Under the pieces are notes generated by a model. That model was not told the DNA's origin, made no database searches, and worked only from the letters and a program-made list of their open reading frames with translations. Of a DNA stretch of 64,000 nt, positions 53,818 to 62,552 are shown piece after piece; position 1 is the first letter of the stretch; each line of letters starts with the position of its first letter. Source of the stretch: Vibrio quintilis (GTDB taxonomy: Bacteria; Pseudomonadota; Gammaproteobacteria; Enterobacterales; Vibrionaceae); contig NZ_AP024897.1 in the NCBI RefSeq assembly GCF_024529975.1, positions 3,038,001 to 3,102,000 on the forward strand, given 5' to 3'. A program made the translations under genes and the position numbers.

Positions 53818-54455
53818 ATATTAACTCTTAATCACCAAAACCGAAGCTCAAATAAAAAGACAAACCAAAGTTTGTCTTAATAAATATATAGTGCAAATCA
53901 TACACATTTATCCGGCTATTTTCACTTTAAGAAAGACAATAGCCCAGTTTATATTGACAAAGAAATCCAGATAATTGAGTTAGAAACGCTGATAAGGGCT
54001 CAAGATGATACGATTTATTCTACATATGTGTTTTTTTGAGCATTTAAGGTTATTATTATATATATAACCGATAAAGATGGATAATTATTCACTTTCAAAA
54101 AATCTGAAAACCAGCTTTGATAAACATTTTTTGTCTTTTAAATCATCATCTTCTATCAAAAACCAGCAAAAATCTTATTGACATTATTGTGTCATAAAAA
54201 ATTGTCACAAAAGTGTTATGCACTGGTTAAGTAATTGATTTAAAGGAACATAAAAGTTCAATTAATGTTAAAATTGTATCGATTACATACAATTTTAAGT
54301 CAACTAATCTAAACACAAATTAAAAAGTATTTTCCCCAACAATCTGGATCATTTCCCCGATGTCGTGGATGGTTACTTCTGCGAATGATCGCATTAGGTG
54401 TTAATTACTGTTTTATCAGGAATTAATTGTAAAAAATAATCTCTAGGATTGAGAA
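53818..54455. other. Divergent regulatory gap between the glycan operon and the metalloprotease gene
   Basis: This 638-base gap is AT-rich and holds no ORF with a ribosome binding site. It contains a near-palindrome of TTGTGTCA and TGTCACAA around eight A/T bases at 54187-54210, about 250 bases before the metalloprotease, and another AT-rich run (TATATATA) near 54058. Promoters for both operons should lie here. Confidence 0.5.
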
Positions 54456-56282
54456 ATGAATAAAACACAACGTCATATAAACTGGCTTCTTGCCGTAAGT
54501 GCAATGGTTACTCTTCCTGCAACTGCAGCAGAAAAAGTAACGGTTAAAGATTCCGTATTGCTTGAACAGGCTCTGGCATTACAGTCTCTTAGTATCGCAC
54601 CGGCAGAAACTGGTTTTAAAGCAGTAACACATGTCACATTGCCAAATGGTAAGAAGAAAGTTCGTTATCAACAGACATACCATGGTTTGCCAGTTTTTGA
54701 TACTTCAGTTGTCGCGACAGAAACTAAATCCGGAAAAAGAGATGTATATGGTGTCATGGCAAAAGGCATTGCAGATGACGTCTCAACAATTACTCCGTCA
54801 ATTGATCAAAAGCAAGCGCTGTCTATTGCAAAAGCTCACTTTAAAAGAGATAAAAATCTTTCCGAAACGCCAATACCTGAGCATGAAAATGCAAAACTGA
54901 TGGTTCGTCTGGATAAGAATGAGCAGGCACAATTAGTTTATATGGTTGATTTCTTTGTTGCTGATGAGCACCCAACCCGCCCGTTTTTCTTCATTGATGC
55001 AGAAACCGGGGATATTCTGAAATCCTGGGAAGGTTTGAATCACAACGAAGCTGAAGCTGAAGGCCCGGGCGGAAACAAAAGAACCGGTAAATATGTTTAT
55101 GGTGAAAATTCGAAACCTAAGTTCGCCATCGATAAAACCGGTTCAACCTGTACGATGAATACCAGCGAGGTGAAAACGGTCAACCTGAACGGGGGTAAAA
55201 CAGGTACAACCGCTTATAGCTACACATGTTCAGATTCAACTAACTACAATGATTACAAATCTGTCAATGGTGCTTATTCTCCTTTGAATGATGCTCAGTA
55301 CTATGGGCACATGATTGTCGATATGTATAAAGAGTGGCTGAATACTGAACCATTAAGTTTCCAGCTTGTCATGCGTGTTCACTATGGCAGCAGCTATGAA
55401 AACGCATTCTGGGATGGTTCAACCATGAGTTTCGGTGATGGTGCCAGTTATTTTTACCCGCTTGTAGATATTAACGTGAGTGCTCACGAAGTCAGCCATG
55501 GATTTACTGAGCAAAACTCAGGCCTGGTTTACAGTGGTCAGGCGGGTGGTATCAATGAAGCCTTCTCTGACATCGCCGGGGAAGCGATGGAATACTATGA
55601 CCGTGGTAAAGTCGACTGGCTGGTTGGTGCTGATATCATGAAATCAGGCGATGCACTGCGTTATTTTGAAACCCCGTCCAAAGATGGAAGTTCAATCGAT
55701 AATGCATCTGAGTATACCAGTAACCTGAACGTTCATTATTCCAGTGGTGTTTATAACCGCGCCTATTACCTGCTATCGACTAAATCAGGCTGGAATCCGA
55801 AAAAAGGCTTCCAGGCATTTGCTTATGCAAACAAATTATACTGGACAGCAAATGCAACCTATGATTCCGCAGCTTGTGGTGTTGCAAAAGCAGCAAAAGA
55901 TCTGGGTTACTCTGTCGATGATGTTGTTGATGCATTTAAAACTGTCGGTGTAAATGCTGACTGTGATTCATCAACCAGCAGCAATGTTTTGGTCAAAGGT
56001 ACACCGCTCACAGACTTATCAGGAGCAGCCAGCTCAGCCAAGTACTACACATTTACGGTAGATTCACTGTCTTATTCAACAGTAAAAACTTCTGGTGGCA
56101 GCGGCGACGTTGATTTGTATGTCAAAGCGGGCAAACAGCCTACAACCAGTTCTTATGATTGCCGTCCGTACAAAACAGGTAATACTGAATCCTGTAAAAT
56201 CCTGACAAAATCAGGTCAGACTTACTATGTGATGCTTCGTGGTTACAGTGCATATTCAGGTGTTTCACTAAGCCTTGAATAA
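54456..56282 (+). CDS. Secreted M4 zinc metalloprotease (vibriolysin type)
   Basis: This 608-aa secreted protease is of the thermolysin family, like vibriolysin (HapA, VvpE, EmpA in other Vibrios). A signal peptide covers about residues 1-24 (ends PATAAEK), then an FTP/PepSY inhibitor propeptide to about residue 200. The mature domain has HEVSH at 344-348, the third zinc ligand Glu368 in GGINEAFSD (20 residues later, as in thermolysin), and a catalytic histidine in NVHYSSGVYNRAYY. A PPC domain follows from about residue 510 and is probably removed after export. It is monocistronic with a terminator. Confidence 0.97.
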   Translation: MNKTQRHINWLLAVSAMVTLPATAAEKVTVKDSVLLEQALALQSLSIAPAETGFKAVTHVTLPNGKKKVRYQQTYHGLPVFDTSVVATETKSGKRDVYGVMAKGIADDVSTITPSIDQKQALSIAKAHFKRDKNLSETPIPEHENAKLMVRLDKNEQAQLVYMVDFFVADEHPTRPFFFIDAETGDILKSWEGLNHNEAEAEGPGGNKRTGKYVYGENSKPKFAIDKTGSTCTMNTSEVKTVNLNGGKTGTTAYSYTCSDSTNYNDYKSVNGAYSPLNDAQYYGHMIVDMYKEWLNTEPLSFQLVMRVHYGSSYENAFWDGSTMSFGDGASYFYPLVDINVSAHEVSHGFTEQNSGLVYSGQAGGINEAFSDIAGEAMEYYDRGKVDWLVGADIMKSGDALRYFETPSKDGSSIDNASEYTSNLNVHYSSGVYNRAYYLLSTKSGWNPKKGFQAFAYANKLYWTANATYDSAACGVAKAAKDLGYSVDDVVDAFKTVGVNADCDSSTSSNVLVKGTPLTDLSGAASSAKYYTFTVDSLSYSTVKTSGGSGDVDLYVKAGKQPTTSSYDCRPYKTGNTESCKILTKSGQTYYVMLRGYSAYSGVSLSLE

Positions 56283-56308
56283 TTGTCCTGAATGATAATT
56301 CACTTAAC

Positions 56309-56337
56309 AATAAAAGGCGCGTTCAGCGCCTTTTATT
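56309..56337 (+). terminator. Metalloprotease terminator
   Basis: AATAAAAGGCGC, a five-base loop and GCGCCTTTTATT form a 12-bp stem 27 bases after the stop. The A/T arms also allow use from the minus strand. Confidence 0.88.
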
Positions 56338-56366
56338 GGTTAAAAGGGATTGATTATTCAGAACAC

Positions 56367-57254
56367 TCAGTGTCTGCCAGGTTCAGGCAAATAAATATAA
56401 ATGTTTGCTTTATTCTCTGACTTTCCCCGTTCACTTTGTAACTGGATGAAAGTACTCATGTCTTTGCCCGACTTCCCGTCTGCTCCGACAATCACTGAGA
56501 TTTCCGGGGCAAAAACCTGTCGTCGGTTCAATTCATTTCTGCCGGTCTCCTGAATCAGATCTGTCAAGGGCCAGTAAGAAACAGCAATCACTATTTCCGG
56601 ATGCTGCTGACCCAGTTGCGCAATTAGTTTTTCATTCCCTCTCAGATCAATATCTTGTGGAATATCCAGCGGTCCTGAAGCACACTCCTGCCATCCATTC
56701 TCACCAGAAAGTGCCTTTCCCGGCGGATATTGATCATCACCACTTAACATCATACGAACGCCCTGTATTCTTTTTTCTGTCAGAGAGTCATCTTCTGTAG
56801 CAAGTAAGCAAACAGTCCCGCCTTCCGGTAAAACCTGTGGTGCCAGCTCCCCTAACGCCATTCCCAGTTCAAGGTTTTTAACCTTTCTCTGCTCCGGCTC
56901 TGTATGACGATAACGCCGATCAATCTCATCATTCACAGTAATCATTGGGGCTTTCATCTTCCGGAAATCTTCAGCCATTGAGTTCATGTCATCAACAGAT
57001 ACGGATTTAACACGCTGAGCAGGTGTTGAGTTGACGGAAACTGAGGATGGCGCCCCCAGATGGATACAGCGGGTTTTATCCGGATCTGCTTGCCGGCACC
57101 CCTCAGTTGTAGTCACAACATGCGCTTCATTCCCTGTCTGACTGATATGTAAATGGTTAGCCCGCGCAGTACTGAGTCCTGTAACTGCAGGCAATATAAG
57201 CATACAGACCGGAAGCAATAGATGTATTTGGGCTTTTTTTAAATGAGCTGTCAT
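56367..57254 (-). CDS. Exported protein with weak periplasmic-binding-protein resemblance
   Basis: I do not recognise this protein of about 295 aa. A signal peptide is clear: basic start, hydrophobic core (IHLLLPVCMLILPAVTG) and cleavage after ARA. In the mature part a TVCLLATEDDSLTEKRIQGVRMML stretch and a later LIAQLGQQHPEIVIAVSYWP stretch resemble the sugar-binding fold of TorT/RbsB-like proteins, but the match is loose. Four cysteines could form disulfides. I prefer ATG 57254 to the GTG at 57263, though neither has a good ribosome binding site. It is divergent from the sensor kinase (227 bases), so a role as its periplasmic input subunit is a fair guess. Confidence 0.6.
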   Translation of the reverse strand: MTAHLKKAQIHLLLPVCMLILPAVTGLSTARANHLHISQTGNEAHVVTTTEGCRQADPDKTRCIHLGAPSSVSVNSTPAQRVKSVSVDDMNSMAEDFRKMKAPMITVNDEIDRRYRHTEPEQRKVKNLELGMALGELAPQVLPEGGTVCLLATEDDSLTEKRIQGVRMMLSGDDQYPPGKALSGENGWQECASGPLDIPQDIDLRGNEKLIAQLGQQHPEIVIAVSYWPLTDLIQETGRNELNRRQVFAPEISVIVGADGKSGKDMSTFIQLQSERGKSENKANIYIYLPEPGRH

Positions 57255-57481
57255 AAACAACACTGCAATTGATTATCTGAATCACCTAAGCATATCGAAA
57301 GAAACCTGTTGATTTTCGCCAGAACCTCACAAAATGAACCAATCATGACTTGTCTCAGAATTTTGAAAAGACACAAAATATCCTGACATAATGCATGTTT
57401 TAAACACCACAGAAGTTATAGATAAAAAACTTTTCACTATACTTAAGTAACTTATGTAGAAACGGGCTGATAAATACAGTT

Positions 57482-59065
57482 ATGCAAGAAGAAAAACATA
57501 ACGATATTCAAGTGCTTAACCCATTAAAAAGCTATTTGGGACGCCGAATCATACAGATTCTGGTGTTACTTAGCGGCTCGATCACTCTATTAGTCACCTT
57601 AGTTCAGTTATTCTTCGACTATAATCAACAGTTTAGTGAAGTGGATAAACGGCACCATGAAATTAAAACAGTGCATACCAAACTGATTGCTTCATCACTC
57701 TGGGATCTCGATTTACTTGAACTTCAGCGTAATATGGACGGATTAATTCGCCTGCCTCATATTGACTATCTGCAGATAAAATCCAACAAATATAAATTTG
57801 AATCAGGAAAACCGGTGAACGGTAGTACCGTCAGTGCAACCTATCCGCTCACCTACACCGATCCTTATGGCATGGTTGAAACCGTCGGCTCTATCTATGT
57901 GGAATCTAACGCGTCGGCAATCTATGACACCCTGATCCACAATTTTCTCACCACACTGGCAACCAATATGGTGAAAACTGTCATTGTTTGCTACGTTATT
58001 CTGGTTATCTTTAACCGGAGTATTAATCAAAGAATTTTTACGATTGTTCAGTATCTCAGACAATACAATCCAAGCCATGAAAATAAAGAACTGGAACTGA
58101 ATAATATTCGCTGGATTACCAGTGATGAGGATGAACTCTCCTGGCTGGCGAATGAAGTGAACAAGCTGACCCATGACCTGACGACCAACATTCATGGCTT
58201 ACACGATACCCGGCTTGAACTCGAAGATTTAAACAAGAATCTGGAAAAAACTGTCGAAGAAAGAACAAAAGACCTTGAACAAAGCCTGCAACAACTGAAA
58301 CGCACCCAAAATCAGTTGATCGAATCAGAAAAACTGGCGGCATTGGGCGGTCTGGTAGCCGGTGTCGCTCATGAAGTGAATACACCACTGGGAATCTCAA
58401 CAACAGCCGCATCCATGGTGGCTGAAGTGATCACTGAATTAAACCATGCATTTGAATCACAAACCCTGACCAGCACTCAGTTTGCTGATCTGATGCATAA
58501 AATGGAAACAAGCAGTGCGCTGCTGGAGAGTAACCTGAACCGTGCCAGTAAGCTGATTAAAGACTTTAAACAAACAGCGGTCGATCAGGTTTCTGAAAGC
58601 CGTAACAGCTTTAATATCTCTCAGGTTTTGAACTCTCTGCTATCAAGCTTACACCCGGAAACAAGAAAAATACCCGTTCATCCGGCTATATCAGGTGACA
58701 CCTCGCTGGAAATGAATAGTCTGCCGGGAGTATTAACGCAGGTGATTTCAAATCTGGTGTTGAACAGCGTCAACCATGCATTTGAAGACTGTAAACAGCC
58801 TGAAGTCCATATCAGCTTTTACGAAGAAAAAGAGAATATTATCTTTATTTATACTGATAACGGGTCAGGAATCCCTAAAGAGCTACATCAAAGAATTTTT
58901 GAGCCATTTTTCACCACCAAGCGTGGTAAAGGTGGGTCAGGACTGGGATTAAACCTGGTATTTAACCTCATCAGACAAAAACTGAAAGGTCATCTGGATT
59001 TCAAATCGGAACCGGGTCAGGGTGTGCATTACACGTTAACAATACCAAAAGAATTAAACAGCTAG
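57482..59065 (+). CDS. Orphan sensor histidine kinase
   Basis: This 527-aa membrane sensor kinase has helix 1 at about residues 21-43, a periplasmic domain to about 155, helix 2 at about 160-182, a cytoplasmic linker with a long coiled coil (about 230-280, LEDLNKNLEKTVEERTKDLEQSLQQLK) and then the kinase. The H-box is VAGVAHEVNTPLG with His297, the N-box LNSVNHAF, G1 YTDNGSGIP, the F-box FEPFFTTK and G2 GSGLGLNLV. All catalytic boxes are present. No response regulator is adjacent, so its partner lies elsewhere. The divergent exported protein may supply the signal. Confidence 0.9.
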   Translation: MQEEKHNDIQVLNPLKSYLGRRIIQILVLLSGSITLLVTLVQLFFDYNQQFSEVDKRHHEIKTVHTKLIASSLWDLDLLELQRNMDGLIRLPHIDYLQIKSNKYKFESGKPVNGSTVSATYPLTYTDPYGMVETVGSIYVESNASAIYDTLIHNFLTTLATNMVKTVIVCYVILVIFNRSINQRIFTIVQYLRQYNPSHENKELELNNIRWITSDEDELSWLANEVNKLTHDLTTNIHGLHDTRLELEDLNKNLEKTVEERTKDLEQSLQQLKRTQNQLIESEKLAALGGLVAGVAHEVNTPLGISTTAASMVAEVITELNHAFESQTLTSTQFADLMHKMETSSALLESNLNRASKLIKDFKQTAVDQVSESRNSFNISQVLNSLLSSLHPETRKIPVHPAISGDTSLEMNSLPGVLTQVISNLVLNSVNHAFEDCKQPEVHISFYEEKENIIFIYTDNGSGIPKELHQRIFEPFFTTKRGKGGSGLGLNLVFNLIRQKLKGHLDFKSEPGQGVHYTLTIPKELNS

Positions 59066-59074
59066 CCAGTCATC

Positions 59075-59374
59075 TCATATAATGACTGTCATGTTATCAT
59101 CTGCGTAAGAAGCAGAAGTAAGCTCATCTTCCTGCCGGGATACGATTTTATGCGAGTGAATCTCACCAATCCGGCTCACTGCCGCACACCCTGCCGAAAT
59201 AGCGGTATTCACGGCACTGGCTTCCCCTTCAAACTTCACGGTAATCACACCATTACTTTTGGTTAACTCATATCCAATCAAAACAATATTTGCTGATTTA
59301 ATAGCAGCATCTGCAGCTTCAATCGCAGCGGTTAACCCAACAGTTTCAATCAAACCCAAACTTTGTACAGACAT
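59075..59374 (-). CDS. Solitary bacterial microcompartment shell protein (BMC-H, EutM/PduA-like)
   Basis: This 99-aa protein is a single BMC domain: LGLIETVGLTAAIEAADAAIKSANIVLIGYELTKSNGVITVKFEGEASAV read in segments matches PduA/EutM/CsoS1 hexamer subunits, including the helix that lines the pore and the central GYE(L)T and KFEGE motifs. Such hexamers tile protein shells around enzymes of ethanolamine, propanediol or fucose metabolism. AGGA precedes the ATG. No other shell or cargo gene lies in the window; it stands alone, convergent with the sensor kinase (9 bases between stops). Confidence 0.93.
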   Translation of the reverse strand: MSVQSLGLIETVGLTAAIEAADAAIKSANIVLIGYELTKSNGVITVKFEGEASAVNTAISAGCAAVSRIGEIHSHKIVSRQEDELTSASYADDNMTVII

Positions 59375-60197
59375 ATAGTTTTCCTGTTTATACGCTCAAA
59401 TCCCTTCACTTTCTGATCAAGTTCCATCAGATATATTATTCAAAAAGTGAACCACTACTCTGTTGTCAGATAAACATTTATCCGGGAAACAACTTACCGG
59501 GAAACGCCCACCAAACAGTGCTTAATACAGACACATTGTTATATTTCACAAACCAACCGGTTTAACCTCTGTTGACATGCACATCATCACTGACCGTTAC
59601 AAACACATAAACTATTAGTTGAAAAGCTGCCTCATCGCCAACTTTTGAGCCACTAAAAACCGACAGCTCTTCGTTTCATTAATTTAAATCAAAACCAGAA
59701 CGGGTAAGCACCTGTTTCTGAATGTTTTTATTCAAAATTTACACACGAAAAGTCAACAGATCCTAATCATAATGAATCAGAATCAATCATTATTTGATTT
59801 TATTTTCCGGCCGGAATCAGCAATGCAAGGTTTTAATTGAAAGATTATGAATTCACAATCTTTAGCTGAAATCAGTCTGTTACCAGCAGATTCAAAATTG
59901 TGTTCTGAACGAATGCCGGCATGTATATCTCACACTAATGCGCACATAATTTAATATATATCTAACCTATTGCAGATGAAATAATAAATCTCTTTCTAAT
60001 TCCTAAATTTTTGTATGCCATCACACTATTACAACCGGTTACATACAATACACTATGGGGTATGAATAAATTCGTGAATAAGACTGTCTGAGCGTGCGCT
60101 TAAACTTTGACTTAATGGACCTCTTTGATTATTCTCATATGATTATACCTTCATTGGTATAACAAATTATCACCATCACTTCGGGAGTTAAGCCACT
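59375..60197. other. Long divergent gap between the BMC gene and the GntR regulator
   Basis: 823 bases without a supported gene. It holds an inverted repeat ATAATGA/TCATTAT (59769-59793), two AACCGGTT palindromes of the LacI-family type (59555-59562, 60033-60040) and an ExuR/UxuR-like site (60153-60167). I see no ORF with a ribosome binding site; an RNA gene is possible but not shown. Confidence 0.5.
60153..60167. promoter_or_regulatory. ExuR/UxuR-like operator before the GntR gene
   Basis: ATTGGTATAACAAAT closely resembles the ATTGGTATACCAAT operator known for ExuR and UxuR in enterics. It lies 31 bases before the GntR start, so the regulator may control itself. Confidence 0.6.
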
Positions 60198-60941
60198 ATG
60201 GACACAAGCTGTAAGCTATATCACAAGATTGCTAACGTATTTAAGCAAGAGATTCAGGACGGCAAATACCGGGTCGGTGATATGCTACCAGCTGAGCGTG
60301 TTATTTCTGAGCAGATGAGTGTCAGCCGCACAGTTGTCCGGGAGGCTATGATCATGCTCGAAGTCGAAGGCTTTGTTGAAGTAAGAAAAGGCTCCGGTAT
60401 CCGGGTTAAGAATCAGTACGGGAACGTTAACGAACCCGCGGATGACATAACATCCAGCTTTATCCTGAGCTGTGGGCCTTTTGAGCTGCTCCAGGCGCGA
60501 CAACTCATCGAAAGTAACATTGCGGAATTTGCAGCGACTCAGGCCAGTAAACAGGATTTGGTCTCACTGATGCGGATTCAGGAACAGGCAAAAAGCGAAG
60601 ACAGAGCCCGGGACTCAAACTGGGATAAAGAATTTCATATCCAGCTTGCCCGCTGCACACAAAATTCAGCTATTGTGCATATTGCAGAGTTACTTTGCGA
60701 ACAGCGTGAAAATAACCCTTACTGGAAAAAAATGCATGAGCACATTCATGATGAATCCATTAAAAGCTGGTGTGATGAGCATGATGAAATTCTGAAAGCC
60801 TTGATTCAACGAGATCCTAAAGCGGCAAAACTGGCCATGTGGAAACATCTGGAAAATACCAAAGAGATGTTGTTTAGCGCAACAAACGATGATTACGATC
60901 GTTTCCTGTATTCAGAAAGTCCGATTTTGGATATTCATTAA
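60198..60941 (+). CDS. GntR-family (FadR/FCD subfamily) regulator, ExuR/UxuR-like
   Basis: This 247-aa repressor has an N-terminal winged helix (about residues 10-72; [28 protein letters not shown] with the GntR signature) and a C-terminal FCD ligand-binding domain with metal-binding histidines (EFHIQLA and a late [10 protein letters not shown]). This is the layout of UxuR and ExuR, which bind hexuronates. It is followed, on the other strand, by uxaA-uxaB and preceded by an ExuR-like operator, so control of D-galacturonate or glucuronate use is likely. GGGAG precedes the ATG. Confidence 0.9.
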   Translation: MDTSCKLYHKIANVFKQEIQDGKYRVGDMLPAERVISEQMSVSRTVVREAMIMLEVEGFVEVRKGSGIRVKNQYGNVNEPADDITSSFILSCGPFELLQARQLIESNIAEFAATQASKQDLVSLMRIQEQAKSEDRARDSNWDKEFHIQLARCTQNSAIVHIAELLCEQRENNPYWKKMHEHIHDESIKSWCDEHDEILKALIQRDPKAAKLAMWKHLENTKEMLFSATNDDYDRFLYSESPILDIH

Positions 60942-60993
60942 CAGCCTGCCGTAATGTTCGTCTCTCTTTGTGGTCGAACAAATCATTGATAAT

Positions 60994-61040
60994 AAAAACG
61001 ACACTCTGCCTGTTATACCGGCTATCGCCCAGAGTGTCGT
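60994..61040. terminator. Bidirectional terminator between the GntR gene and uxaA
   Basis: A perfect 11-bp stem (ACGACACTCTG with CAGAGTGTCGT, 21-base loop) is followed on the minus strand by TTTTATT. It can end uxaA transcripts and probably the GntR gene. Confidence 0.8.
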
Positions 61041-61062
61041 ATTAAATGATCCAGCTAAAGTA

Positions 61063-62550
61063 TTAAAGTGTTACACCACTTTTGAATACTGCGATTTCAC
61101 GGAAGTCATTCTTTTCATTGCGGGTCGGCTCTCCATTGATATGTGTAACAACAACATCAATAAAACGCTTGAGCAATTCATCCATCGGCTCGCCTTCCAC
61201 CAATGACCCGGCATTGAAATCAATCCAGTGTGGTTTACGTTCAGCCAAGCTGGTATTGGTGGCAATTTTCATGGTCGGAACAGGTCCGCCATAAGGCGTG
61301 CCTCTTCCGGTCGTAAACAGCACCATATGACATCCGGACATTGCCAGAGCACTGGTTGCAATCGCATCATTGCCCGGTGCACTTAACAGATTCAGTCCGG
61401 GCTTTCTCAGACGTTCTCCATAGCGCAGAACGTCAATCACATTACTCTGGCCAGCTTTTTGTGTACAACCCAAAGATTTCTCTTCCAGGGTTGAGATTCC
61501 TCCGGCTTTATTTCCCGGAGAAGGGTTCTCGTAAATTGGCTGACGATGATCGATAAAATACTGTTTAAAATCATTGACCATCGACACAGTGTGGCGGAAA
61601 ACCGCTTCATCTTCACACCGGCTCATGAGAATTCTTTCAGCACCAAACATTTCCGGTACTTCTGTCAGCACACTGGTTCCACCATGAGTAATCAGGTAAT
61701 CAGAGAACTTACCCAGAAGCGGATTTGCCGTAATTCCGGAGAAACCGTCAGAACCACCACACTCAAGCCCGAATTTCACTTCGCTCAATGTACCGGGCTG
61801 ACGCTGATCCGTTTTCATAACAGCCAACAGCTCTTTCATTAAAGTGATGCCGTGTTCAGTTTCATCATCATGCTTCTGGCACACCATGAAACGGACCCTG
61901 TCACGATCAAAATCACCCAGTGTTTCTTCAAACACAGACACCTGATTATTCTCGCAGCCAAGTCCGATAACCAATACACCACCGGCATTCGGATGCTTCA
62001 CCAAATTTTGCAACAGCGTCCGGGTATTCAGATGGTCATCCCCCAGCTGAGAACAGCCATACTGATGGGTAAACACATGAATACCATCAATCGCTGAAAG
62101 ATCTTCTTCCTGCTCCAGCTCCCGTTTCATCATATTGGCAATCGCATTCACACAACCAACCGTCGGAATAATCCACAGTTCATTACGAATACCGATATCA
62201 CCATTTTTCCGCCGGTAGACTGAAACCGGCGCATTCTCAACCTCAGATGTGACTGACTGAAAATCAGGCAGGTATTCGTACTCGTCAAGATCATTCAGGT
62301 TGGTTTTTATATTATGTGGTGACACATGCTCACCAACATGAATAGCGGAAGTTGCATGGGCAATGGGTGAACCATACTTAATCACCAGATCATTTTCACC
62401 AAAACTCTTCAACGCCACTTTATGAGCCTGTGGAATATCCTGTTGAAGGTGAATCAACTCACCTTCAACACTTATCTCTTCTCCGGCTTTTAAATCACAT
62501 AATGCAACGGCAACATTATCGCCGGGATGAATTTTAAATAATGATGCCAC
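61063..62550 (-). CDS. uxaA: Altronate dehydratase UxaA
   Basis: UxaA dehydrates D-altronate to 2-keto-3-deoxygluconate in galacturonate catabolism. The 495-aa protein has an N-terminal SAF-like domain (about residues 1-90, IHPGDNVAVALCDLKAGE) and the large UxaA catalytic part with GCVNAIANMM, FTHQYGCSQLGDDH, LGCENNQ, LECGGSDGFSGITANP and a C-terminal TTGRGTPYGGPVPTMKIATN block, all typical. The cysteine/histidine motifs suggest the Fe2+-dependent centre known for the family. The start is GTG at 62550, 2 bases after the uxaB stop, so the two are translationally coupled. Confidence 0.95.
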   Translation of the reverse strand: MASLFKIHPGDNVAVALCDLKAGEEISVEGELIHLQQDIPQAHKVALKSFGENDLVIKYGSPIAHATSAIHVGEHVSPHNIKTNLNDLDEYEYLPDFQSVTSEVENAPVSVYRRKNGDIGIRNELWIIPTVGCVNAIANMMKRELEQEEDLSAIDGIHVFTHQYGCSQLGDDHLNTRTLLQNLVKHPNAGGVLVIGLGCENNQVSVFEETLGDFDRDRVRFMVCQKHDDETEHGITLMKELLAVMKTDQRQPGTLSEVKFGLECGGSDGFSGITANPLLGKFSDYLITHGGTSVLTEVPEMFGAERILMSRCEDEAVFRHTVSMVNDFKQYFIDHRQPIYENPSPGNKAGGISTLEEKSLGCTQKAGQSNVIDVLRYGERLRKPGLNLLSAPGNDAIATSALAMSGCHMVLFTTGRGTPYGGPVPTMKIATNTSLAERKPHWIDFNAGSLVEGEPMDELLKRFIDVVVTHINGEPTRNEKNDFREIAVFKSGVTL

Positions 62551-62552
62551 AA

